64,000 nt of DNA from Pseudofrankia saprophytica (lineage in GTDB: Bacteria; Actinomycetota; Actinomycetes; Frankiales; Frankiaceae). The position numbers and the translations under genes are program-made. Below the pieces are notes generated by a model that ran no database searches, was not told where the DNA came from, and saw only the letters and a program-made list of their open reading frames with translations. Positions 15,764 through 23,338 of the stretch are shown here, in pieces. The stretch lies in assembly GCF_000235425.2 (NCBI RefSeq), contig NZ_KI912266.1, positions 4,720,787 through 4,784,786 of the forward strand, written 5' to 3'. The stretch's first letter is position 1, and each line of letters opens with the position of its first letter.

Positions 15764-17500
15764 TCACTCTGCGTCCAGGTCCCGCAGGTTGGTCCTGGCC
15801 AGCTCGACGAGCTCGTCCCCACCGCCGGACACGATCGTCCTCGTCGCGTACAGGGTGAAGCCCTTCATCTGGCCATACGTGAGCTTCGGGGGAAGCGCGA
15901 GCTCGTGGCGGGCCGTGTGGACGTCGACCAGCGCCGGGCCGTCGTGCGCAAACGCTGCGGCCAGCGCCTCCTCCAGCTCGCTCGCGCTCTCCACCCGCGC
16001 GCCGAACAGACCGGCGGCGCGGGCGATCCCGGCGAAGTCGGGGTTGTCGAGCTCCGTGCCGTAGGTGACGATGCCGCCGGCCTTCATCTCCAGCTCGACG
16101 AACGACAGCGCGCCGTTGGTGAACACCACGACCTTGACCGGCAGCCGCTGCTGGCGCAGCGTGATCAGCTCGCCGAGCAGCATCGCGAGGCCGCCGTCGC
16201 CGGACAGCGCGATGACCTGTCTGCCCGGCTCGGCCGCCTGCGCGCCGATGGCCTGTGGCAGGGCGTTCGCCATGCTGCCGTGGTTGAACGAGCCGATCAG
16301 CCGACGGGTGCCGTTCATGTGCAGGTAGCGGGCCGCCCAGATGGAGGGCGTGCCGACGTCGGCGGTGAAGACCGCGTCGGCGGTGGCGAGCCGGTCGACC
16401 GTGGCGGCGGTGTACTGCGGATGCAGCGGGGTGCCGTCCCGACCGGGGCGGGCCAGGCGATCCAGCCGGGTCCGAGCCCGCCGGTAGTGCGCGATCATCC
16501 GGTCCAGGTGCGCGGAGTCGCTCTTGACGGCGATCAACGGCAACAGGGCGTCGATCGTGTCCCTGACGGTGCCGACCAGCGGCACCTGGACCGGCACCCG
16601 GCGGCCGATCTGCTCGCCCCGCACGTCCACCTGGATCACCGGGACGCCCTCGGGCAGGAAGGGCCGGTAGGGAAAGTCGGTGCCGAGCATGACCAGGGCG
16701 TCGCAGTGCTCCATCGCCCGATACCCGGAGCTGAACCCGATCAGCCCGGTCATCCCCACGTCGTAGGGGTTGTCGGGTTCGACGACGTCCTTGCCGCGCA
16801 TCGCGTGCACGACCGGCGCCTTCAGCGCCGCGGCGAGCCCGACGAGCTGGTCGTGCGCGCCGGCGCAGCCCGCGCCGGCAAGGATGGTCACCCGGCTGGC
16901 GGCATTCAGCACTCGCGCCGCGTCCGCCAGCGCCGGCTCGTCCGGGCGGACGACCGGCCACACGGCCCGCACCGGCGCCGGCGCGGGACCCCCGGCGGCC
17001 TCGGCGAGGAAGATCTCACCGGGGACGATGATCACGGCGACCCCGCGACGCTGCAGTGCCGCGCGCATCGCGAGCTCGAGCAGGCGCGGAAGCTGCGCCG
17101 GGATGCTGGCCAGCTCGCAGTAGACGCTGCACTCGCGGAACAGCAGTTCCGGGTGGGTCTCCTGGAAGTAGCTCCCGCCGATCTCCTCCCGCGGGATGTG
17201 CGCGGCGATCGCCACGACCGGCACCCGACTGCGGTTCGCGTCGTACAGCCCGTTGATCAGGTGCAGGTTGCCCGGGCCGCAACTGCCCGCGCACACCGCG
17301 AGCTCCCCGGTCAGCGCCGCCTCCCCGGCCGCCGCGAACCCGGCCGCCTCCTCGTGCCGGACGAGCTGCCAGGAGATCGCGCCGTCGCGGCGCAGGGCGT
17401 CGGTGAACCCGTTCAGCGAGTCGCCAGGGATCCCGTACACCCGCCGCACTCCGGACACCCTCAGCGTCGTCACCATCACGTCGGCCACCGTGGTCGCCAT
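15764..17500 (-). CDS. poxB: Thiamine-diphosphate-dependent pyruvate oxidase/dehydrogenase (PoxB-like)
   Basis: A 578-residue TPP enzyme in the PoxB/acetolactate-synthase superfamily, expected to convert pyruvate to acetate and CO2 with FAD and the quinone pool. The catalytic glutamate is in LVRHEEAAGF (near residue 50), the FAD region begins at ILAGAGCAGAHDQLV, and the TPP signature starts ALSGDGGLAMLLGELITL with the matching Asn in VVFTNGALSF. The early VYGIPGDSLNGF is typical of PoxB rather than acetolactate synthase. The membrane-binding C-terminal helix known in E. coli is not obvious. ATG 17500 has AAGGAG six bases upstream. Confidence 0.88.
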   Translation of the reverse strand: MATTVADVMVTTLRVSGVRRVYGIPGDSLNGFTDALRRDGAISWQLVRHEEAAGFAAAGEAALTGELAVCAGSCGPGNLHLINGLYDANRSRVPVVAIAAHIPREEIGGSYFQETHPELLFRECSVYCELASIPAQLPRLLELAMRAALQRRGVAVIIVPGEIFLAEAAGGPAPAPVRAVWPVVRPDEPALADAARVLNAASRVTILAGAGCAGAHDQLVGLAAALKAPVVHAMRGKDVVEPDNPYDVGMTGLIGFSSGYRAMEHCDALVMLGTDFPYRPFLPEGVPVIQVDVRGEQIGRRVPVQVPLVGTVRDTIDALLPLIAVKSDSAHLDRMIAHYRRARTRLDRLARPGRDGTPLHPQYTAATVDRLATADAVFTADVGTPSIWAARYLHMNGTRRLIGSFNHGSMANALPQAIGAQAAEPGRQVIALSGDGGLAMLLGELITLRQQRLPVKVVVFTNGALSFVELEMKAGGIVTYGTELDNPDFAGIARAAGLFGARVESASELEEALAAAFAHDGPALVDVHTARHELALPPKLTYGQMKGFTLYATRTIVSGGGDELVELARTNLRDLDAE

Positions 17501-17873
17501 CGGCTGCTCCTTGCCACGAACCGGCCATGCGGGCGGGAAGGCGCCAGTCAGGGCGGTCACGCCCCAAGCCGGTTGGACCGTCATCCGCCGACGTCAGTCA
17601 GCCATGCCGCCGATGTCGGCCGACCGGGCCCGGAGCCCTGACAGGGGTGTCGCGTGCGCGGCCTCGCGGAAGCGAGGTCCGGGCTCCTGTTCGGCGGCGC
17701 CGCCATCATTCTGCGGGGGTCCAGTCGATTGTGCTGGCCCAGCTCTCCGCTCGGGTGATGATCTCGGTGACGAGCGGGCCCTTGGCATCCGCGCTGTCAT
17801 GATCCCCGCCGTGGGCAGCGCCGCTCACCGCCGTCCCGCGGCGACGGCGCGATCGCGACGCGGTCCGGATGGC
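17501..17873. other. Intergenic region with a possible short ORF
   Basis: About 370 bases between poxB and the TetR gene, both on the minus strand. It must contain the poxB promoter. The only frame with protein-like composition is the 40-codon one listed separately at 17706-17828. Confidence 0.45.
17706..17828 (-). CDS. Possible 40-residue peptide or C-terminal remnant
   Basis: A short frame starting at GTG 17828 and ending at 17706. The middle, GPLVTEIITRAESWASTIDW, has amphipathic, protein-like composition and a natural codon pattern, unlike the arginine-rich noise around it. The ribosome site (GGGAC) is weak. It could be a small peptide gene, or the surviving end of a lost protein. I do not recognise a family. 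Confidence 0.25.
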   Translation of the reverse strand: MSGAAHGGDHDSADAKGPLVTEIITRAESWASTIDWTPAE

Positions 17874-18497
17874 TCATTCGCGCCTCGACGGGTCCGGGTC
17901 GAGAAGCTCACGGATCAGGGCGTCAGCCACCCATTCCTCGAACGCGTCGGGCGCCCAGCCGGACTCGACGACCAGCTCGCCGTAGACGCCGGGGGCGGCG
18001 AGCGCGCGGTAGATCGCCTGGGCCTGGGGGACGGGGACGCGCAGCGCGCCGTCGAGCGAGGCGACGATCATGTCCATCACCTGGTTGCGGCCGGCCAGCT
18101 TGGCCTGCAGGAGCGCCCTGGTCTCGGCGTCCTCGTCCGAGGCGGCCGCGAAGAGGGTCACCACGTCGAAGCCGGCCTCGTACAGCGTCCGCAGCCAGTG
18201 GGCGGCGGCGCGCAGACGCGACCTGGGGTCGGGCTCGGCGACCGCCGCCTGGGCGAGCTCACGGGCGCGGGCCTCTTCCAGCCATCGTTCGCAGATCGCC
18301 GACAGGATCTCCCGCTTCGCACCGAAGGCCGAGTAGACGGTCCGGGCCGCGACGCCGGCCTCGGCGGCGATCGCGTCCATGCTCGTCGCCCGGTAGCCCC
18401 GAGCCGCGAACAGGCGGCGGGCCGCCTCGGCGATCCGCTCGCGGGTCTGCTGGGCCTGAAGTTGTCGGTAGCTGGACGTGTTGACAGGCGGAGCCAC
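17874..18497 (-). CDS. TetR-family regulator controlling the divergent SnoaL gene
   Basis: A 207-residue TetR protein. The DNA-binding region is TRERIAEAARRLFAARGYRA followed by AAEAGVAARTVYSAFGAKRE (about residues 16-60). The C-terminal domain (LRTLYEAGFDVVTLFAAASD) gives no ligand clue. GTG 18497 is the sensible start because the three operator copies begin seven bases upstream. The divergent SnoaL gene shares this region, so autoregulation plus control of that gene is very likely. The frame stays open upstream, but that stretch is operator DNA. Confidence 0.9.
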   Translation of the reverse strand: MAPPVNTSSYRQLQAQQTRERIAEAARRLFAARGYRATSMDAIAAEAGVAARTVYSAFGAKREILSAICERWLEEARARELAQAAVAEPDPRSRLRAAAHWLRTLYEAGFDVVTLFAAASDEDAETRALLQAKLAGRNQVMDMIVASLDGALRVPVPQAQAIYRALAAPGVYGELVVESGWAPDAFEEWVADALIRELLDPDPSRRE

Positions 18498-18508
18498 GTG
18501 GGTACAGT
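18481..18508 (+). promoter_or_regulatory. Putative sigma-70 promoter for the SnoaL gene
   Basis: TTGACA at 18481-18486 and TACAGT at 18503-18508 with a 16-base spacer point toward the SnoaL gene. The -10 box overlaps the first operator copy, so a bound TetR protein would block RNA polymerase. The -35 lies inside the start of the TetR gene. Confidence 0.5.
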
Positions 18509-18576
18509 AGCACTGCTTTCGATGCAGTAGTACTGCATCGACGGCAGAGACAGCGCAGTGAAAGCAGTTCAACTGC
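18504..18576. promoter_or_regulatory. Three phased TetR operators
   Basis: ACAGTAGCACTGC (18504-18516), GCAGTAGTACTGC (18524-18536) and GCAGTTCAACTGC (18564-18576). The second and third are perfect 13-base palindromes with a central unpaired base; the first is imperfect. Centres are 20 and 40 bases apart, close to two and four helical turns, so all face the same side of the helix. Confidence 0.75.
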
Positions 18577-18626
18577 ATCAGACGAGAGCCCGCGCACCCG
18601 GTACCGATCATGAAAGGAAGCAGGCT

Positions 18627-19055
18627 GTGGAAACCGAAGCGAACAAGCGCACCGTCCGCCGCGTCTTCGAGGAGGCCTTCACTCAGGGCAACCTCGACGC
18701 CGTCGACGCGTGCCTGGCCCCCGACGCCGTCGACCGTCATCCCTTCGCCGAGGACGAACCCGACTTCCGCGCGCACCTCAAGGGCACCATCCGCATGCTG
18801 CGCGCGGCCCTGCCCGACCTGGAGACCACGGTCGAGGATCTGATCGCCGAGGGCGACCGGGTCGCCGCCCGGGTCCACCTGACTGGCACCCACACCGGTG
18901 GGCCCCTGTTCGGGGCCGAGGCCACCGGTGGCCGGGTCGCGGTCGAGCAGTTCCACATCGTCCAGTGCGACGACCAGGCCCGTGGTGTCCGGCACTGGGC
19001 CTACGTCGGCATCGACCAGCTCCAGCGTCAGATCGCCGCGACGCCCGGGCGCTGA
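18627..19055 (+). CDS. SnoaL-like ester cyclase / polyketide-cyclase-fold protein
   Basis: A 142-residue SnoaL-like protein (cone-shaped alpha+beta barrel). Family segments are FEEAFTQGNLDAVDACLAPD, AVDRHPFAE, LRAALPDLETTVEDLIAEGD and VHLTGTHTGGPLFG. True SnoaL closes polyketide rings, but most actinobacterial relatives have no assigned substrate. GTG 18627 has AAGGAAG about nine bases upstream. It is divergent from the TetR gene and should be derepressed by that regulator's ligand. A broken second SnoaL-like gene follows at 19118. Confidence 0.85.
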   Translation: METEANKRTVRRVFEEAFTQGNLDAVDACLAPDAVDRHPFAEDEPDFRAHLKGTIRMLRAALPDLETTVEDLIAEGDRVAARVHLTGTHTGGPLFGAEATGGRVAVEQFHIVQCDDQARGVRHWAYVGIDQLQRQIAATPGR

Positions 19056-19117
19056 GGCCACCACCCTTCACATCCGGCGGCGGCCCTGCCCGGGGCCGTC
19101 GCCGGGAGGAGCCCATC

Positions 19118-19290
19118 ATGACCAGGCCCACCAGCGCCGATACCCCGTCATCCGTCTCCTCGACCGACGCCGCGACCGTCGACCGGCTGGTCCGGGAGCA
19201 GTTCGCCGTCATCGAGACCGGAGACCTCCGCCTCGCCGACACCAACGTCACGCCGAACTTCGTCAACCACCATGACCATGTTCAGGACGT
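19118..19290 (+). pseudogene. SnoaL-like gene fragment (N-terminal)
   Basis: A good ribosome site (GGGAGGA) and ATG 19118 lead into about 50 residues that read as another SnoaL-like protein (VREQFAVIETGDLRLADTNV, then [10 protein letters not shown]). After about residue 52 the similarity stops and the frame turns into serine/threonine/arginine-rich noise through to about 19540. The downstream DNA belongs, in a different frame, to a dehydrogenase remnant. So the gene was cut by a deletion or insertion, leaving a fused relic. Confidence 0.6.
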
Positions 19291-19440
19291 CGACTTCTCA
19301 CGATGCCGGGTGTCGTCTGCACGCCCCACATCGGCTACGTCACCAGGGACGAATGGGAGCTGCAGTTCGCCGACGTCTTCGACCAGATCAACGCCTACGC
19401 CGCCGGCACGCCGATCAACGTCGTCAATCCCGAAGCCCTC
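19291..19440 (+). pseudogene. D-2-hydroxyacid dehydrogenase C-terminal remnant
   Basis: About 50 residues in this frame match the end of D-2-hydroxyacid dehydrogenases (phosphoglycerate-dehydrogenase-like): [20 protein letters not shown], then [20 protein letters not shown] and VVNPEAL. The histidine in TPHIGYV is the family's catalytic-histidine position. Everything upstream (the NAD domain and the remaining catalytic residues) is missing, replaced by the SnoaL fragment in another frame. It cannot be functional. Confidence 0.65.
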
Positions 19441-19651
19441 CGGTCCGCCCGTCACGACGAGCGTCCTTGTACACCCATGGACACGACGTTCTTTCGCCGT
19501 CGCCAAGGGCACCAGATCGATGATCTATATCACCCTATGAATCCAGTTGGGTACCACTCGCTAATCAGGGGTACGACCGCCCCAGGCGGCCGGACCGTCG
19601 GTGCCCTTGTCCGCATCGAATCGGGGCCGGCGGGAGGGGGACTGGCTGCGG
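19441..19651. other. Degenerate stretch before the GGDEF gene
   Basis: About 210 bases with no recognisable protein. Together with the two fragments before it, this makes about 600 bases (19056-19651) with no intact gene. It probably contains the promoter for the GGDEF protein. Confidence 0.4.
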
Positions 19652-22066
19652 ATGGGCAACGGCGCAACGACATCAGCCGATCCGCGGACGGGTCCGGATG
19701 CGCGCCGGTTCGCCGTCGGGCTCGCCGGGTTCGCGGTGGCCGTGACGGTCTGCGCGCTGGTGTTGCCCGCCGGCGAGGCATTGACGGCCGTCCGCGTGGC
19801 CAACGCCACGGCCGTCGTCGTCAGTACCGGCGTCTGCGCCTGGGCGGCGAGCCGTCATCACGGGATCGAGCGGTGGTGGCGCGCGCTGATGTGCGTGATG
19901 CTCCTGATCGGGGCGGTGATGACCGTGCCGTACCTGTTTCTCGTGGCGGAACAGGGGCAGGCGATCCCCAAATACAACGCCATCGCCCTGCTCATCTTGC
20001 TTCTGCCCCCCGCCTCCGGGCTGGCCGGGCTGATGCTCTACCCGTCCGAGCCGTTCGACGTCACCATTCGGGGTCCGACCGGACGCCATGACCGCTACTG
20101 GCTCCTGGTGATCGTCCTGGACAGCCTCATCGTGACCGGCGCGCTCGCGCTCCTGGCCTGGATCGTCATCCTCCAGGGCGTCGTCCGTCCCGGTATCCGG
20201 TCCCCGACGGTGCTGTATTCCTTTGGGCTGACGGCGGTCTCGCTGGTGCAGGTGCTCGCCGTGATTCTCGTCCTGGCATTCCGCCGGCTCCGGCGCCCGA
20301 GTGGCCTCGTCGTGCTCGGCCTCGGGCAGCTCGCGTGCGTCTTCTCGCTGTTGGTCCAGCTCGACGTCCAGGTCCGCGGGGCGACGGACTACACGCACCT
20401 GTTCGATCTCGGCTACGTCGTGGGGCCGCCGATGATCGCGTTGGCCACCCTGTTGCCGACAACGGCGTCGGCATCGGCCCTCGGACCGGGGGACGCCGAC
20501 CGGCCCGAGGCGCCCGCCCGTAGTCCACGGCGCCGCTGGTGGCAGGCCGCGTTGCCCTACCTGCCGCTCCTGACCGCCAGCGGATTCGCCCTGGCCACGA
20601 TCTCGCAGCAACGCGGGCTGACCGTGGAGATGTGGGGACTGCTCTTGCTGCTGTTCCTCACCCTCGCCCGCCAGGTGGTCACCCTGGCGGACAACCTCCG
20701 GCTGGTTGACCGGGTCGAGGAGGACCAGATCGCCCTGCGCCACCTGGCCTTCCACGACCCGCTGACCGGGCTGGCCAACCGTGCGCTGTTCACCGACCGG
20801 CTCGCGCACGCCCTGAACCGGCAGGCCCGGGCTCCCGGCCGCCTCGCCGTGCTCTTCTGCGACCTCGACGGCTTCAAGCACGTCAACGACACGCTCGGGC
20901 ACGCCGCGGGCGACGAGCTGCTGCGGCTGACGGCCCGTCGTCTGCGCGCCGCCGTGCGCGCCGCCGACACCGTCGCCCGCTTCGGCGGCGACGAGTTCGC
21001 GATCCTGCTCGAGGCCGACGACCCGGCAGAGGCGGCCCGGCGGCTCACCGACGCCGTCAGGGAACCGTTCCTGCTCGCCGACACCTACTACGTCGTGCGG
21101 GCCAGCACGGGAATGGCCGTGGTCGAGCCCGCCGCCGAGCCGGTCACCGCCGAGACGCTGCTGCATCACGCCGACCTGGCGATGTACACGGCCAAGGCCA
21201 AGGGCGACGGTGGCCTGACCCTGTACACCCCGCGGCTCGCCTCGCCGGACACCCTGTCCGCGCTGCACACGGCACTGGGGGCGGCGATCCGCGGCGACCC
21301 AGCCGGCGGACGTCTCGAGGTGGACTACCGGCCGATCGTCGAGCTCATCAGCCGGACCTCGGTGGCGCACGAGGCCCGGCTGACCTGGCACCATCCCACC
21401 CTCGGCACGGTGCCAGCCGACCGGATGCTGACCGCCGCCGCCTCGGCCGGCCTCGCGCCCGCCCTCGACGATCTGCTGCTCCAGACTGCCTGCGCTCACG
21501 CCGCCGACCACCAGGACGCGGCGGGCGGACCACTGCCTGTCCACATCCCGCTGTCCACGGCCCAGCTGACCGGCCGGGACATCACCCGGCAGATCCTGGC
21601 CGCGATGGACACCACCGGTGTACGGCCGCAGACGCTGGTGCTCGAGCTCGTGGGCACCTCCCGCACGCCCGATCTGCATGCCACGGCGCGCTCTCTCGGG
21701 CGCCTGCACGACCTCGGAGTGCGGATCTCGCTGGCCAGGGTGGGCACCACCGACACCGCCCCGGACGCGCTGCGCATCCTTCCCGTCGACATGATCGTCC
21801 TGCACGAGTCACTCATCGCGGCGCTCACCGGGACGCGGCACGAGCCGGCCACGGCCGCGCTCTCGCACGGCTACCTGACCGCGGCGCTCCGACTCGGGCT
21901 GACCGTGATCGCCGATGGTGTCGCCGACGAGTCCACCGCCGCCCGCGTCCACGGCATCGGCTGCCGCCAGGCAGCCGGCCGGCTCTTCGGCGACTGGCAC
22001 CCCGAGCGGTCCGGTGGCCTGGCCGCGATCCGCCCCCGTCGTCAGTCACCGATCGAGCGGCTGTAG
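19652..22066 (+). CDS. Membrane GGDEF protein with degenerate EAL domain
   Basis: An 804-residue signalling protein. Residues 1-340 are a membrane sensor with about eight to nine hydrophobic helices. The GGDEF domain follows a short linker: [18 protein letters not shown], then [12 protein letters not shown] with GGDEF at residues 445-449, and the RxxD inhibitory site (RAAD) five residues before. That half should make cyclic di-GMP. The EAL half is broken: EAL is EAR (574-576), the VNLS-type strand is VHIPLST, and DDFGxG is replaced by LARVGTT (694-700), so metal-binding residues are absent and it should not cleave c-di-GMP. ATG 19652 has a G-rich site. A paralogue without EAL lies at 31192. 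Confidence 0.92.
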   Translation: MGNGATTSADPRTGPDARRFAVGLAGFAVAVTVCALVLPAGEALTAVRVANATAVVVSTGVCAWAASRHHGIERWWRALMCVMLLIGAVMTVPYLFLVAEQGQAIPKYNAIALLILLLPPASGLAGLMLYPSEPFDVTIRGPTGRHDRYWLLVIVLDSLIVTGALALLAWIVILQGVVRPGIRSPTVLYSFGLTAVSLVQVLAVILVLAFRRLRRPSGLVVLGLGQLACVFSLLVQLDVQVRGATDYTHLFDLGYVVGPPMIALATLLPTTASASALGPGDADRPEAPARSPRRRWWQAALPYLPLLTASGFALATISQQRGLTVEMWGLLLLLFLTLARQVVTLADNLRLVDRVEEDQIALRHLAFHDPLTGLANRALFTDRLAHALNRQARAPGRLAVLFCDLDGFKHVNDTLGHAAGDELLRLTARRLRAAVRAADTVARFGGDEFAILLEADDPAEAARRLTDAVREPFLLADTYYVVRASTGMAVVEPAAEPVTAETLLHHADLAMYTAKAKGDGGLTLYTPRLASPDTLSALHTALGAAIRGDPAGGRLEVDYRPIVELISRTSVAHEARLTWHHPTLGTVPADRMLTAAASAGLAPALDDLLLQTACAHAADHQDAAGGPLPVHIPLSTAQLTGRDITRQILAAMDTTGVRPQTLVLELVGTSRTPDLHATARSLGRLHDLGVRISLARVGTTDTAPDALRILPVDMIVLHESLIAALTGTRHEPATAALSHGYLTAALRLGLTVIADGVADESTAARVHGIGCRQAAGRLFGDWHPERSGGLAAIRPRRQSPIERL

Positions 22067-22090
22067 CACCCATCCCTCTACCCCCGGGGT

Positions 22091-22121
22091 ATATACGCAG
22101 GGTATACGCTCAGGTTATATT
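22091..22121 (+). promoter_or_regulatory. TATA-rich operator/promoter of the PadR cassette
   Basis: Three similar words, GGTATATAC (from 22088), GGTATACGC (from 22101) and GGTTATATT (from 22113), lie in tandem. TATATT at 22116-22121 is a good -10 box six bases before the ATG, implying a leaderless mRNA. The alternating TATA dyads are typical of PadR operators. Confidence 0.5.
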
Positions 22122-22127
22122 GCTCGC

Positions 22128-22652
22128 ATGAGCGTCCCCCTGACCCTCCTCGGCCTGCTCGAGCGCGAGCCCAGCCACGGCTACGACCTCAAGCGCGACT
22201 ACGACACCTTCTTCAACCGCGGCAAGCCCCTGCCGTTCGGGCAGGTCTACGCCACACTCAGCCGCCTCACCCGCGACGGCAAGATCGTGATCGGCGACGT
22301 CGAGCCGGGCGTCGGGCCGGACCGCAAGCGCTATGTCATCACCGACCTCGGCGCGACCGAGGTCGACACCTGGCTGACCGAACCGGTGGAGCCCGAGCCC
22401 AACCTGCAGACGGTGCTGTTCAGCAAGGTCGTGCTGGCGCTGATGCTGGGCCGCCCCGCCGAGGAGTACCTCGACACCCAGCGCGCCGCGCACCTGCGGC
22501 GGATGCAGGAGCTCACCACGGTCAAGCGCGGCGGCGACCTCGTCGACGCCCTGCTCGCCGACCACGGGCTGTTCCATCTCGAGGCCGACCTGCACTGGAT
22601 CGACACGACGGCCGTCCGGCTGGACGCCCTGCGTACCGTGGTGACGGCATGA
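22128..22652 (+). CDS. PadR-family transcriptional regulator
   Basis: A 174-residue PadR protein. The winged helix is at the N-terminus (LTLLGLLEREPSHGYDLKRD, then LPFGQVYATLSRLTRDGKIV), and a C-terminal helical dimer domain carries charged helices (DTQRAAHLRRMQELTTVKRG). It starts directly at the putative transcription start, with no ribosome site. The stop overlaps the ABC ATPase start by ATGA. PadR proteins beside ABC/FtsX exporters usually repress them until a toxic compound or antibiotic appears; that regulatory logic is inferred. Confidence 0.92.
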   Translation: MSVPLTLLGLLEREPSHGYDLKRDYDTFFNRGKPLPFGQVYATLSRLTRDGKIVIGDVEPGVGPDRKRYVITDLGATEVDTWLTEPVEPEPNLQTVLFSKVVLALMLGRPAEEYLDTQRAAHLRRMQELTTVKRGGDLVDALLADHGLFHLEADLHWIDTTAVRLDALRTVVTA

Positions 22653-23338
22653 CGGCCGGTGGGGGCGTGACAGCCATCGAGGCGCGCGACGTCGTCCTGT
22701 CGTTCGGCGAGACCCCGGCGCTGCGCGGCGCGAGCCTCGCCGTGGATGAGGGCGAGATCGTCGCCATCATGGGCCCGAGCGGCTCCGGCAAGTCCACCCT
22801 GCTGCACTGCCTGGCCGGGATCCTCGTGCCGAGCGCCGGCGAGATCCACTTCGGGGGCGACCGCGTCGACCAGCTGGGCGAGAACGAGCGCAGCGTCCTT
22901 CGCCGGGACCGGTTCGGGTTCGTCTTCCAGTTCGGGCAGCTCGTGCCGGAGCTGACCGCCCAGGAGAACGTCGCGCTCCCGTTGCTTCTCGGCGGCATCC
23001 GGCGGGGGGCGGCGATGGCCGCGGCCCTGCCCTGGTTCGAGCGGCTCGGCCTTGCCGGACTGGAGCGGCGCCGGTCGGGTGAGCTCTCCGGTGGTCAGGC
23101 GCAGCGGGTGGCGCTCGCCCGCGGCCTCGTCGCCCGGCCGAGCGTTTTGTTCGCCGACGAGCCGACCGGAGCGCTCGATTCCATCACCGGCGAGCAGGTC
23201 ATGAACCTGCTCGTCGACTCGGCCCACGAGCAGCACACCACCGTCGTGCTCGTCACCCACGAGGCCCGGGTCGCCGCGTACGCCGACCGGCAGGTCATCG
23301 TGCGCGATGGCAGGGTGAACGCGCTGGTGCACTCGTGA
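22649..23338 (+). CDS. ABC transporter ATP-binding protein (MacB/LolD-like)
   Basis: A 229-residue ATPase. Walker A GPSGSGKST, Q-loop FQFGQLVPEL, signature LSGGQAQRVALARGL, Walker B VLFADEPTGALDS and the H-loop VTHEAR are all intact. The close fit to the MacB/LolD/BceA group, together with the FtsX-type permease immediately downstream (GTGATC overlap), points to a mechanotransmission-type or lipoprotein/peptide-export complex rather than a nutrient importer. It is co-translated with PadR and the permease. Confidence 0.93.
   Translation: MTAGGGVTAIEARDVVLSFGETPALRGASLAVDEGEIVAIMGPSGSGKSTLLHCLAGILVPSAGEIHFGGDRVDQLGENERSVLRRDRFGFVFQFGQLVPELTAQENVALPLLLGGIRRGAAMAAALPWFERLGLAGLERRRSGELSGGQAQRVALARGLVARPSVLFADEPTGALDSITGEQVMNLLVDSAHEQHTTVVLVTHEARVAAYADRQVIVRDGRVNALVHS

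Noticed and set aside
15638-17641. A 667-codon plus-strand frame antisense to poxB
   Set aside because: Composition (R, H, P, Q-rich) shows no family; poxB on the other strand has all TPP motifs.
19673-21805. A 710-codon minus-strand frame antisense to the GGDEF-EAL gene
   Set aside because: Low-complexity glutamine/arginine/glycine sequence; the real gene is on the plus strand with clear domains.
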